Positions 1 to 5,860 of a stretch of 13,876 nucleotides of DNA are shown here, one piece after another. Under the pieces are notes generated by a model. That model was not told the origin of the DNA. It ran no database searches and worked only from the letters and a program-made list of their open reading frames with translations. How positions within the stretch are numbered: the first letter of the stretch is position 1; each line of letters begins with the position of its first letter. A program made the position numbers and the translations under genes. Source of the stretch: an uncultured Clostridia bacterium (GTDB lineage: Bacteria; Bacillota; Clostridia; Christensenellales; Borkfalkiaceae); assembly GCA_937920115.1 (NCBI GenBank), contig CALGVF010000027.1, positions 1 through 13,876 of the forward strand. The letters are read 5' to 3'.

Positions 1-414
1 CGCCTTTTTCTCTTCGAGTCCGAGATTATTGGAAACCTCTCTCGCTTTTTCGTCGAAGTATTCGTCCGCTTTTTTCGTCGCTTCGCCCTTTCTCGAACGC
101 ATAAACAAAATCTTGAACAGTTCGGGGTGGACTCTCGCGAAATTAACGTAAGCAATGCCGCTCGCCTTATAGGGAGGGTATTTGCTTTTTTCAATCTCTT
201 TTTTAGAAAAGTCCTCGTATAAGTCGTTTATCTCGCTTATTACGGCTTCTTTAAGCCCTTGAAAATTGCTGAAATTCAAATAAACGGGTTGGGTGGAGAT
301 GCCCGCGTATTCGGCGAAACTCCTTATCCCGAGACTTTCTATCCCTCGTTCTTTTACCATTTCGACAGCCTTTTTTACAAGACCCTCTCTCGTGTGTTTT
401 TTTACGTTTGCCAT
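1..414 (-). CDS. TetR/AcrR-family transcriptional regulator, C-terminus cut by window edge
   Basis: This is a DNA-binding repressor-type protein read on the minus strand from ATG at 414-412. It stays open through position 1, so 138 N-terminal residues are present and the C-terminus is missing. Residues about 10-50 form the TetR N-terminal domain, with the helix-turn-helix around residues 28-47 (IRSFAEYAGISTQPVY). Residues about 83-106 (ASGIAYVNFARVHPELFKIL) resemble the start of the WHG-type ligand-binding C-terminal domain seen in many TetR proteins. The Shine-Dalgarno is weak (GGGA about 6 bases before the start). The gene diverges from spoIIGA. A good promoter and a palindrome lie directly upstream, which fits autorepression. 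Its effector is unknown. Nothing shows that it controls the sporulation genes; its targets could lie to the left of the window. Confidence 0.85.
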   Translation of the reverse strand, partial: MANVKKHTREGLVKKAVEMVKERGIESLGIRSFAEYAGISTQPVYLNFSNFQGLKEAVISEINDLYEDFSKKEIEKSKYPPYKASGIAYVNFARVHPELFKILFMRSRKGEATKKADEYFDEKAREVSNNLGLEEKKA

Positions 415-426
415 AGAATCCCAAAA

Positions 427-442
427 AATAACGACTGTTATT
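427..442. promoter_or_regulatory. Candidate TetR operator (palindrome)
   Basis: AATAACGACTGTTATT is an inverted repeat with perfect 6-bp arms (AATAAC/GTTATT) around a 4-bp centre. It sits just downstream of the -10 box and at the predicted start site of the divergent TetR-family gene, a usual place for an autoregulatory operator. Binding by this protein is inferred from position and symmetry only. Confidence 0.5.
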
Positions 443-448
443 ATTTAC

Positions 449-477
449 ATTCTACCACTTTGAAATTACGATGTCAA
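449..477 (-). promoter_or_regulatory. Sigma-A type promoter of the TetR-family gene
   Basis: Read on the minus strand there is a perfect -35 box TTGACA (477-472), a 17-bp spacer, and a -10 box TAGAAT (454-449) with five of six consensus bases. Transcription would start around 442, inside the palindrome at 427-442, and give a short leader before the ATG at 414. This is seen directly; use by housekeeping sigma factor is inferred from the consensus. Confidence 0.75.
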
Positions 478-520
478 ACAAATTGCGGGGTTGACAAAAA
501 AATATCAAAAGCAACAAAAC

Positions 521-554
521 TTGCAAATTTTTGCTTTTTAATCAGAGGTATAAT
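521..554 (+). promoter_or_regulatory. Candidate spoIIG promoter with long 22-bp spacer
   Basis: A perfect TATAAT lies at 549-554. There is no good -35 box at the usual 17 bp, but TTGCAA at 521-526 stands 22 bp upstream. The Bacillus subtilis spoIIG promoter is known for a 22-bp spacer and dependence on phosphorylated Spo0A with sigma-A. Two TGTCAA motifs (plus strand 472-477, minus strand 496-491) are one base off the 0A-box core TGTCGAA, though one doubles as the TetR-gene -35. If this TATAAT is real, the transcript would begin at or next to the spoIIGA ATG at 561. Confidence 0.35.
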
Positions 555-560
555 CGGAGT

Positions 561-1373
561 ATGATCGCTTACGTCGAGTACGTTCTCGCGGACAACTTCG
601 TCATAGATTGTATGCTGATAAAAATCGCGAGAGGAACGTTGAAACTCGAAACTAAAAAAACGGGAGTAATTTTATCGGCGTGCATAGGCAGTATATTCGC
701 CGCCCTTTTACCCCTGTTCAAACTGAACGACGGGTTTTCGCTTATCGTGAAACTTTTAATCGGACTTCTGATGGTCTTTGTTTCGGGGAAGTTTAACGAT
801 TTCAAGTCGTACATAAGGTGCTTTTATGTTTTTTTGTTTATGACTTTTCTGTTCGGCGGGGCGGTGTTCGCCTGCTTTTACGCCTTCGGAATCGATTTCG
901 ATAAGTGGACGTATTCCAACGATTCGGATCTGCCGCTATGCGTGATTTTAGTTATCGTATGGATAGTATACTTAGTCGTAAAACGCCTTATAAAAATATT
1001 TTACTGTAAGAAAGAAGTCGTGGAATACGTGCGGAAATGCAGAATGTGGGTCGGAGGTACTGCGATTACCGCAAACGCGTTTATCGACAGCGGTAACAGA
1101 TTGAAATACGACGATTCGCCCGTCGCCGTCTGCTCGGAAGAGTTTTCCGCTCTTCTGAAAAAGTCGGGCGTTTTAAAAGGGCTTTTCTCCGATTGCGTAA
1201 TGCTTTCGACCGTTTCGGGGAAAAAGTTGGTCACGGTATATAAAATAGAAAAATTAGAGATATATAACGGAGATAAGCCGAATATAATATATAACGTAAT
1301 GATAGGTCTTACCTCTTCCGACTTTAAGAGCAAAGGGGAGTACGATCTGCTTATAAGTCCGATATTTGCGTAA
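561..1373 (+). CDS. spoIIGA: SpoIIGA, sporulation sigma-E factor-processing peptidase
   Basis: This is a membrane-anchored aspartic protease that removes the N-terminal pro-sequence of sigma-E in the mother cell. In Bacillus it is triggered by SpoIIR from the forespore. The protein has 270 residues, slightly shorter than the roughly 309 of B. subtilis. The N-terminal half is hydrophobic, with membrane segments at about residues 2-22, 35-52, 58-76, 84-110 and 124-148. The C-terminal half is the protease domain, with the catalytic motif AFIDSGNRL (Asp176 in DSGN) and the family's conserved end GEYDLLISPIF. The ATG at 561 is chosen because residues 1-20 align with the family N-terminus; the reading frame extends 30 bases further upstream without homology. 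GGAG at 556-559 is too close to act as a normal ribosome site and AGAGG at 545-548 is rather far. sigE follows after 22 bases. Confidence 0.93.
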   Translation: MIAYVEYVLADNFVIDCMLIKIARGTLKLETKKTGVILSACIGSIFAALLPLFKLNDGFSLIVKLLIGLLMVFVSGKFNDFKSYIRCFYVFLFMTFLFGGAVFACFYAFGIDFDKWTYSNDSDLPLCVILVIVWIVYLVVKRLIKIFYCKKEVVEYVRKCRMWVGGTAITANAFIDSGNRLKYDDSPVAVCSEEFSALLKKSGVLKGLFSDCVMLSTVSGKKLVTVYKIEKLEIYNGDKPNIIYNVMIGLTSSDFKSKGEYDLLISPIFA

Positions 1374-1395
1374 ATCTGCGTTGGGAGAGATTGAT

Positions 1396-2100
1396 ATGAT
1401 ATTTACAAAAATAGTAGAATTTCTGAAAAAAATGTTTGCCGTCGGTGATAATTGCGTACACTATCTTGCGGGGGCGGAGGCTCTTCCGAAGCCGTACACG
1501 CCCGACGAAGAGCAGGAACTCGTCACGAGATTGTCATCGGGTGACGAGAAAATACGGCAGGATTTAATCGAGCATAATCTGAGACTTGTCGTTTATATCG
1601 CGAGGAAATTCGACAACACGGGCGTGGAGTTAGACGACCTTATATCCGTCGGAACGATAGGACTTATAAAGGCGGTCAATACTTTCAATTCGGATAAAAA
1701 TATCAAACTCGCGACTTACGCTTCGAGGTGCATAGAGAACGAAATTCTTATGTATTTGAGAAGAATTGTAAAACTTCGCGGCGAAATTTCGCTCGACGAA
1801 CCGTTGAACGTCGATTGGGAAGGTAACGAGTTGCTCCTTTCCGACGTTTTGGGAACGGACAGCGACGTGGTGTATAAGGATATAGAAAAGGGCGTCGAAA
1901 GAGAAATGCTTATGGAAGCGATTAAAAAACTCTCGTCGAGGGAAAGACGTATAATGAATATGCGGTTCGGACTTGACGGAGAGGAAGAGAAAACGCAGAA
2001 AGAGATTGCGGACATACTCGGAATATCGCAAAGTTACATATCGAGACTTGAAAAGAAAATCGTGCAAAGGCTTAAAAAGGAGTTTGCGAAACTCGGGTAG
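1396..2100 (+). CDS. sigE: RNA polymerase sporulation sigma-E factor (pro-sigma-E)
   Basis: This is the early mother-cell sigma factor of sporulation, made as an inactive precursor and cleaved by SpoIIGA. It has 234 residues, against 239 in B. subtilis, and looks complete. Residues 1 to about 25 are the hydrophobic/amphipathic pro-sequence, followed by HYLAGAEALP at the conserved start of the mature part. Region 2 is very well preserved: NLRLVVYIARKF (61-72), DLISVGTIGLIKAVNTF (81-97), KLATYASRCIENEILMYLRR (104-123). NVDWEGNELLLSDVLGTD (138-155) is a sigma-E signature. Region 4 carries the helix-turn-helix TQKEIADILGISQSYISRLE (200-219). The ATG at 1396 is preferred to an in-frame start 30 bases upstream because GGGAGAG stands 6 bases before it and because it gives a normal pro-sequence length. 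It shares a transcript with spoIIGA. Confidence 0.96.
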   Translation: MIFTKIVEFLKKMFAVGDNCVHYLAGAEALPKPYTPDEEQELVTRLSSGDEKIRQDLIEHNLRLVVYIARKFDNTGVELDDLISVGTIGLIKAVNTFNSDKNIKLATYASRCIENEILMYLRRIVKLRGEISLDEPLNVDWEGNELLLSDVLGTDSDVVYKDIEKGVEREMLMEAIKKLSSRERRIMNMRFGLDGEEEKTQKEIADILGISQSYISRLEKKIVQRLKKEFAKLG

Positions 2101-2162
2101 AACGTTTGGCGAACGAAAAAATCGAGACGAGACAACTACATATTTTCGGGAGGTATTTTGAT

Positions 2163-2465
2163 ATGAAACAAAAAGTTGAAATATGCGGAGTCGATACGTC
2201 GAGACTGAGACGATTGACGGTAAAAGAAAGCGAGGAATTGCTTTACAGAATAAAGGAGGGCGACAGGGAAGCGAGAGATGAGTTTATACTTGCCAACGTA
2301 AGACTCGTTCTTTCGATAATACGCCGTTTCGACAAATCGAAAGTAAGCGCTGACGATATGTTTCAGGCGGGAATGATAGGACTTATAAAGTCGGTAGATA
2401 ATTTCGACTTATCAGTGGGCGTTCGTTTTTCAACTTACGCCGTCCCGATAAGTTTAGTATGTTGA
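2163..2465 (+). pseudogene. sigG: Truncated sporulation sigma-G factor (regions 1.2-2.3 only)
   Basis: Intact sigma-G directs late forespore transcription and is about 257 residues long; only 100 are encoded here. The start ATG at 2163 has a strong GGGAGG (2148-2153) 9 bases upstream and gives the family's N-terminus MKQKVEICGVDTSRL. Conserved core-binding sequence follows: VRLVLSIIRRFD (46-57) and DDMFQAGMIGLIKSVDNFDL (64-83), then FSTYAVP (89-95). After Pro95/Ile96 homology stops (known proteins continue roughly IIGEIRRYLRD) and the frame runs SLVC to TGA. Region 2.4 and all of regions 3 and 4 are missing, so it could not recognise promoters normally. No frameshift or stop lies before the break, which suggests either a recent break or a maintained short protein. 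The rest of sigG is not elsewhere in the window. A terminator follows 24 bases after the stop. Confidence 0.85.
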
Positions 2466-2489
2466 AAGGGTAAAATCGAAAAGACGGAG

Positions 2490-2515
2490 CGGAACGAGCA
2501 ATCGTTCCGTTTTTT
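2490..2515 (+). terminator. Rho-independent terminator after the sigE-sigG unit
   Basis: A perfect 8-bp stem CGGAACGA (2490-2497) / TCGTTCCG (2502-2509) encloses the GNRA-type loop GCAA and is followed directly by six T residues (2510-2515). It should end transcription coming from spoIIGA-sigE-sigG and insulate the sugar operon downstream. Confidence 0.9.
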
Positions 2516-2518
2516 ATA

Positions 2519-2628
2519 TAAGTCGGGCTATAAGTCGATTAACTAAAAATAATAATAAAACTATACACCGATTAAAAAAAACGATGAAATAAAAAAATGG
2601 TTTAAAAATCGACTTATAGCCCGACTTA
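2519..2628. repeat. Perfect 22-bp inverted repeat flanking a 66-bp AT-rich core
   Basis: The left arm 2519-2540 and right arm 2607-2628 are exact reverse complements over 22 bp. The 66-bp core (2541-2606) has only about 11 G or C bases and no open reading frame of note. Within the left arm and its flank the 9-mer TATAAGTCG occurs twice in direct order, at 2517-2525 and 2529-2537, 12 bp apart. The right arm mirrors most of this. Taking the arms as 20 bp, the element 2521-2626 is flanked on both sides by TA. It could be a small non-autonomous mobile element, an invertible segment, or a structured RNA. There is no T-run after either arm, so it is not a simple terminator. Confidence 0.9.
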
Positions 2629-2671
2629 ATTCGACAAAAAAATAAAAAATGCGAAATTAAACCGAAAACGC

Positions 2672-2700
2672 TTGTAATGCATTTTATAAAATGTTATAAT
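2672..2700 (+). promoter_or_regulatory. Extended -10 promoter of the polysaccharide operon
   Basis: A perfect TATAAT (2695-2700) preceded by TGT (2692-2694) makes an extended -10 element. TTGTAA (2672-2677) lies 17 bp upstream and matches four of six -35 bases. The predicted start near 2707 leaves a leader of about 46 bases before the ATG at 2753. The spacer holds the perfect 14-bp palindrome CATTTTATAAAATG (2680-2693), which touches the -10 region and could be an operator or just AT-rich symmetry. Confidence 0.7.
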
Positions 2701-2752
2701 AAATACAATAACAGCGTTGCGTGAACACATCGCAACAGGAAGACTAATCGAT

Positions 2753-4015
2753 ATGAATTTCAAACCCTTTGAGAAAAAAGTATATCTTGCTTCCCCGACA
2801 ATGCACGGGGAAGAATTGAAATATATGACCGAGGCGTACGATACGAATTGGATGTCTACGGTCGGGGCGAACGTAAACGAGGTCGAACGGCTTGCCGCCG
2901 AAAATGCGGGCGTTAAATATGCGGTCGCTCTTTCGTCGTGTACCGCCGCGCTTCACCTTTGTATGAAACTTGCCGGCGAAAGACTTTACGGAAGACCCTC
3001 TATCGGACGCGGAGCGTTGGAAGGGAAAAGAGTTTTCTGCTCGGATATGACTTTCAGCGCGACTTTAAACCCCGTGGTATACGAAGGGGGAATCCCCGTA
3101 TTCATAGACACCGAAGAGGAGTCGTGGAATATGGACCCCGTTTCGCTTGAAAAAGCGTTTGAGATGTATCCCGACGTTAAACTCGTCGTTTCTGCGGAGT
3201 TGTACGGTTTTACGGGCAGAATCGATTTGATAAAGCAGATTTGCGAAAAACACGGAGCACTGCTTATCGAGGACGCGGCTGAGGCTATGGGGGCGACTCT
3301 TCACGGCAAACAGTGCGGTTCGTTCGGAGATTACGCGGCGATAAGTTACAACGGAAATAAAATAATAACGGGTTCGTCGGGCGGTTGCTTGCTTACGAAC
3401 GATATAGAGGTTGCTAACAGGGCTCGCAAATGGTCTACTCAGGCGAGAGAAAACGCAAAATGGTATCAGCACGAAGAAGTCGGTTACAATTACAGAATGA
3501 GTAACGTCATCGCGGGCGTCATAAGAGGTCAATATCCGCACCTTAAAGAGCATATCGCTCAGAAAAAAGCGATATACGAGAGGTATCGCGACGGACTTAA
3601 AGATTTGCCGATAAAAATGAACCCGATTATCGAGAACTCGAACCCCAATTATTGGCTTTCCGCGTTGGTCATAGATAAAGACTATATGTGCAGACAGGTA
3701 AGAAGCGATACGGAAGCGTTATACGTTAAGGAAAAAGGGAAAACGTGTCCGACCGAAATACTCGAAACGATTGAAAAATACAACGCCGAGGGCAGACCGA
3801 TATGGAAACCGATGCACATGCAGCCCATGTATCGTATGCACGAAGCGGTAGGAAGAGACGGGTCTCTCAGATGCCGCACGAACGCGTATATAGCAGGAGA
3901 AGTTAAGAGCGTCGGCGCGGATATATTTGAACGCGGTTGCTGTTTACCGAGCGATAACAAGATGACTGCCGAGCAGCAGGATATTATCATTGAAATTATA
4001 AAGAGTTGTTTTTAA
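2753..4015 (+). CDS. DegT/DnrJ/EryC1 amino-sugar aminotransferase, EpsN/PglE-like
   Basis: This is a PLP-dependent enzyme expected to move an amino group from glutamate to the 4-keto carbon of a UDP-6-deoxy sugar, giving a bacillosamine-type 4-amino sugar. It has 420 residues. The fold-type I motifs are all present: SSCTAALHL (61-69), the cofactor-binding Asp174 in IEDAAEAMGA, the Schiff-base Lys203 in YNGNKIITGSSGG, GYNYRMSN (244-251), RPIWKPMHMQP (348-358) and RGCCLPS (394-400). The overall pattern is close to B. subtilis EpsN. It is longer than many relatives through extra sequence at about residues 310-345. The ATG at 2753 with AGGAAG 10 bases upstream is preferred to an in-frame TTG at 2717. 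It is the first gene of the operon; the next starts one base after its stop. The exact substrate is inferred from family and from the following PglC-like gene. Confidence 0.9.
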   Translation: MNFKPFEKKVYLASPTMHGEELKYMTEAYDTNWMSTVGANVNEVERLAAENAGVKYAVALSSCTAALHLCMKLAGERLYGRPSIGRGALEGKRVFCSDMTFSATLNPVVYEGGIPVFIDTEEESWNMDPVSLEKAFEMYPDVKLVVSAELYGFTGRIDLIKQICEKHGALLIEDAAEAMGATLHGKQCGSFGDYAAISYNGNKIITGSSGGCLLTNDIEVANRARKWSTQARENAKWYQHEEVGYNYRMSNVIAGVIRGQYPHLKEHIAQKKAIYERYRDGLKDLPIKMNPIIENSNPNYWLSALVIDKDYMCRQVRSDTEALYVKEKGKTCPTEILETIEKYNAEGRPIWKPMHMQPMYRMHEAVGRDGSLRCRTNAYIAGEVKSVGADIFERGCCLPSDNKMTAEQQDIIIEIIKSCF

Positions 4016-4016
4016 G

Positions 4017-4775
4017 ATGAAAGAATTTTTCGATACGCTTACGTCGTCTTGGTGGGGAATAACGATTATCGTTCTTGTGTGCGTAATCGTTTGGTTTTTA
4101 CTATCTGCCGTATTATACAGACAGTTTTTTAAACGATTTTACGATTTTATCCTATCGTTTATAGCGATAGTCGTTTTATCGCCGCTTTTATTGATTTTAA
4201 CGATTGTCGGAGCGATAGCGATGCGGGGGAATCCGTTTTTTGTTCAGCCGAGACCGGGGAAAAAAGACAGGAATGGCAAAGAGAGAATTTTTAAACTGAT
4301 AAAATTCAGAACGATGAGCAACAAAAAAGACGAAAACGGGAATTTGTTGCAGGATAAGTTGCGAGTGAACAAATACGGAAGATTTTTGCGTTTGACTTCG
4401 CTAGATGAATTGGGCGAACTGCTGAATATTTTAAAAGGCGATATGTCGATAGTTGGTCCGAGGCCGTTGCTTGTAAGGTATCTTCCCTATTATACCGATA
4501 GAGAACGGCATAGACACGACGTCAGACCCGGATTAACGGGTTGGGCTCAGGTAAATGGAAGAAATTTTATATCATGGGAAGAGACGTTTGACTTGGATTT
4601 GTACTATGTGGAAAAAATTTCCATATTTCTTGATATTAAGATTATCTTACAGTCTGTAAAGAAAGTTCTGAGCCATTCCGATATTACGGATGCAACGCAA
4701 GGCGTAGACGATAGCAGCGGCAAAAAAGTTCACGATGCTCTTGACGTGGAGAGGAGAGATTCCGATGTTAAGTGA
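4017..4775 (+). CDS. Undecaprenyl-phosphate phosphoglycosyl (sugar) transferase, PglC/EpsL-like
   Basis: This membrane enzyme starts repeat-unit assembly by moving a sugar 1-phosphate from a UDP-sugar to undecaprenyl phosphate. It has 252 residues. A membrane helix is seen at about 13-34 and the family's re-entrant hydrophobic segment at about 42-68 with the Ser-Pro kink (SP at 54-55). The catalytic core follows: FKLIKFRTM (92-100), the catalytic Asp130-Glu131 dyad in LTSLDELGELLNILKGDMS, IVGPRPLL (145-152) and VRPGLTGWAQVNGRN (169-183). This is the small, monotopic PglC type with one extra N-terminal helix, not the large WbaP type. The polar tail after about residue 222 is longer than in PglC. 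The Shine-Dalgarno is weak (AAGAG about 11 bases away), so it may depend on coupling to the gene ending one base upstream. Its likely substrate is the product of that aminotransferase. Confidence 0.92.
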   Translation: MKEFFDTLTSSWWGITIIVLVCVIVWFLLSAVLYRQFFKRFYDFILSFIAIVVLSPLLLILTIVGAIAMRGNPFFVQPRPGKKDRNGKERIFKLIKFRTMSNKKDENGNLLQDKLRVNKYGRFLRLTSLDELGELLNILKGDMSIVGPRPLLVRYLPYYTDRERHRHDVRPGLTGWAQVNGRNFISWEETFDLDLYYVEKISIFLDIKIILQSVKKVLSHSDITDATQGVDDSSGKKVHDALDVERRDSDVK

Positions 4776-5859
4776 GATTGGTTCGACTTTTTGGAGTTTT
4801 TCGCTTGATTCTCCGCAAAGACGTATTAAATTGTGGTGGGAAACCGACGATTATTTTCGTATTTATTTTAAATCCGGCAGGAATTCGATTAAAGCAATTT
4901 GCCGTGCATTAAAAATCAATAACGCAAAAGTGTTATTGCCTATATACACTTGCGAAACGGTTATACAGCCGTTTCTTGAAGAGGGTTGGAAAGTCGATTT
5001 CTACAGAATAAACAAAGATTTGACGGTAGACGATGATTTTCTTAAGAAAAAAGTCGAGAGTTTTAAACCATCCGTTGTTTTGTTTCACGGTTACTTTGGT
5101 TTTGACACTTTAATAAGTTCATTGCCTTTGATTAAATGTTTGCACGATAGCGGAATTGTTATTATCGAAGATATAACCCAATCGCTTTTTTCAAAGCATT
5201 ACATCGAATTTGCCGATTATTATATCGGAAGTTTAAGGAAGTTTTTGGCTATACCCGACGGTGGTGTTCTCATATCAAAAACAAAACTATCGATTTCAGA
5301 CGTTATGCCGGCGGGTAAAGAAACGTTTGCGGTTGCTCAAAAGGCGTTTGAAGAAAAAAACGAGTATATGGGATCGGAAATCAAGGATCCTAAGTTGAAA
5401 GACAAATTCAGAGAGCATTACAGGGAATTGAATTGTCTTATAGCGAAGAATGACGCATTGAGGGAAATAAGTTGCGAATCAAAGATTATTTGGGATTCGT
5501 GCGATATCGAACGAATATGTGTTAAACGTTTTGAGAACTATGAGTTTTTAAATGAATTTTTGAAAGATATCAGCGGGGTTGATAAGATTATTTCAAGCAG
5601 TATGAAAGCAATTGCCCCGTTATATATGCCTGTTTACGTTAAAAATAACAGATTGGCATTGCAGGAATATCTTGCAGCGAATTGCGTTTATTGTCCGGTG
5701 ATTTGGCCTATGCCGAATCAAATACAAAATATGGATAACGTGACGAAATATATGTACGAACATATGTTGTGTTTGCCGATAGATCAACGATATGGTTGTG
5801 AAGAGATGAAAAAAATAATCGGCTTACTGCGAGTGTATGATTTTGACGGAAGAAAATAG
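4765..5859 (+). CDS. Divergent DegT-like PLP-dependent aminotransferase family protein
   Basis: The protein has 364 residues and looks like a distant fold-type I PLP enzyme of the DegT group. Visible support is the early SGRNSIKAICRAL (38-50), a typical phosphate-cup region; the cofactor Asp136 in VIIEDITQSLFS; and a candidate Schiff-base Lys159 in GSLRKFLAIPDGGVL. The key residues remain, so it may be active, but the sequence is far from the first aminotransferase of the operon and the substrate cannot be read. The ATG at 4765 has AGGAGA 7 bases upstream and overlaps the previous gene by 11 bases. An in-frame start 30 bases earlier is less likely. Directly downstream are two ATP-grasp ligases, which suggests a joint role in making and attaching an amino compound. 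That role is inference. Confidence 0.75.
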   Translation: MLSEIGSTFWSFSLDSPQRRIKLWWETDDYFRIYFKSGRNSIKAICRALKINNAKVLLPIYTCETVIQPFLEEGWKVDFYRINKDLTVDDDFLKKKVESFKPSVVLFHGYFGFDTLISSLPLIKCLHDSGIVIIEDITQSLFSKHYIEFADYYIGSLRKFLAIPDGGVLISKTKLSISDVMPAGKETFAVAQKAFEEKNEYMGSEIKDPKLKDKFREHYRELNCLIAKNDALREISCESKIIWDSCDIERICVKRFENYEFLNEFLKDISGVDKIISSSMKAIAPLYMPVYVKNNRLALQEYLAANCVYCPVIWPMPNQIQNMDNVTKYMYEHMLCLPIDQRYGCEEMKKIIGLLRVYDFDGRK

Positions 5860-5860
5860 A

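Noticed and set aside
259..564. A plus-strand open frame of 101 residues before spoIIGA.
   Set aside because: It runs antisense through the TetR-family gene and the divergent promoter region and has no ribosome site or recognisable motif.
1630..2067. Long open frames on the minus strand across sigE and several other genes (for example 3065-3553).
   Set aside because: They lie entirely within well-supported plus-strand genes, lack ribosome sites and show no recognisable protein motif.
2451..2490. Possible remnant of the sigG 3' end just after the break (a shifted frame reads DKFSMLKG then stop, faintly like VSRLEKG of the sigma-G C-terminus).
   Set aside because: The match is only a few residues, needs an indel, and does not continue. 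It is too weak to claim an internal deletion joining both ends of sigG.
2539..2567. Promoter inside the inverted-repeat core (TTAACT, 17 bp, TATACA).
   Set aside because: Both boxes match only four of six bases in very AT-rich DNA. The promoter at 2672-2700 is far better.
2519..2628. The inverted repeat as a second transcription terminator.
   Set aside because: The loop would be 66 bases and there is no T-run after the arm on either strand. A clear terminator already exists at 2490-2515.
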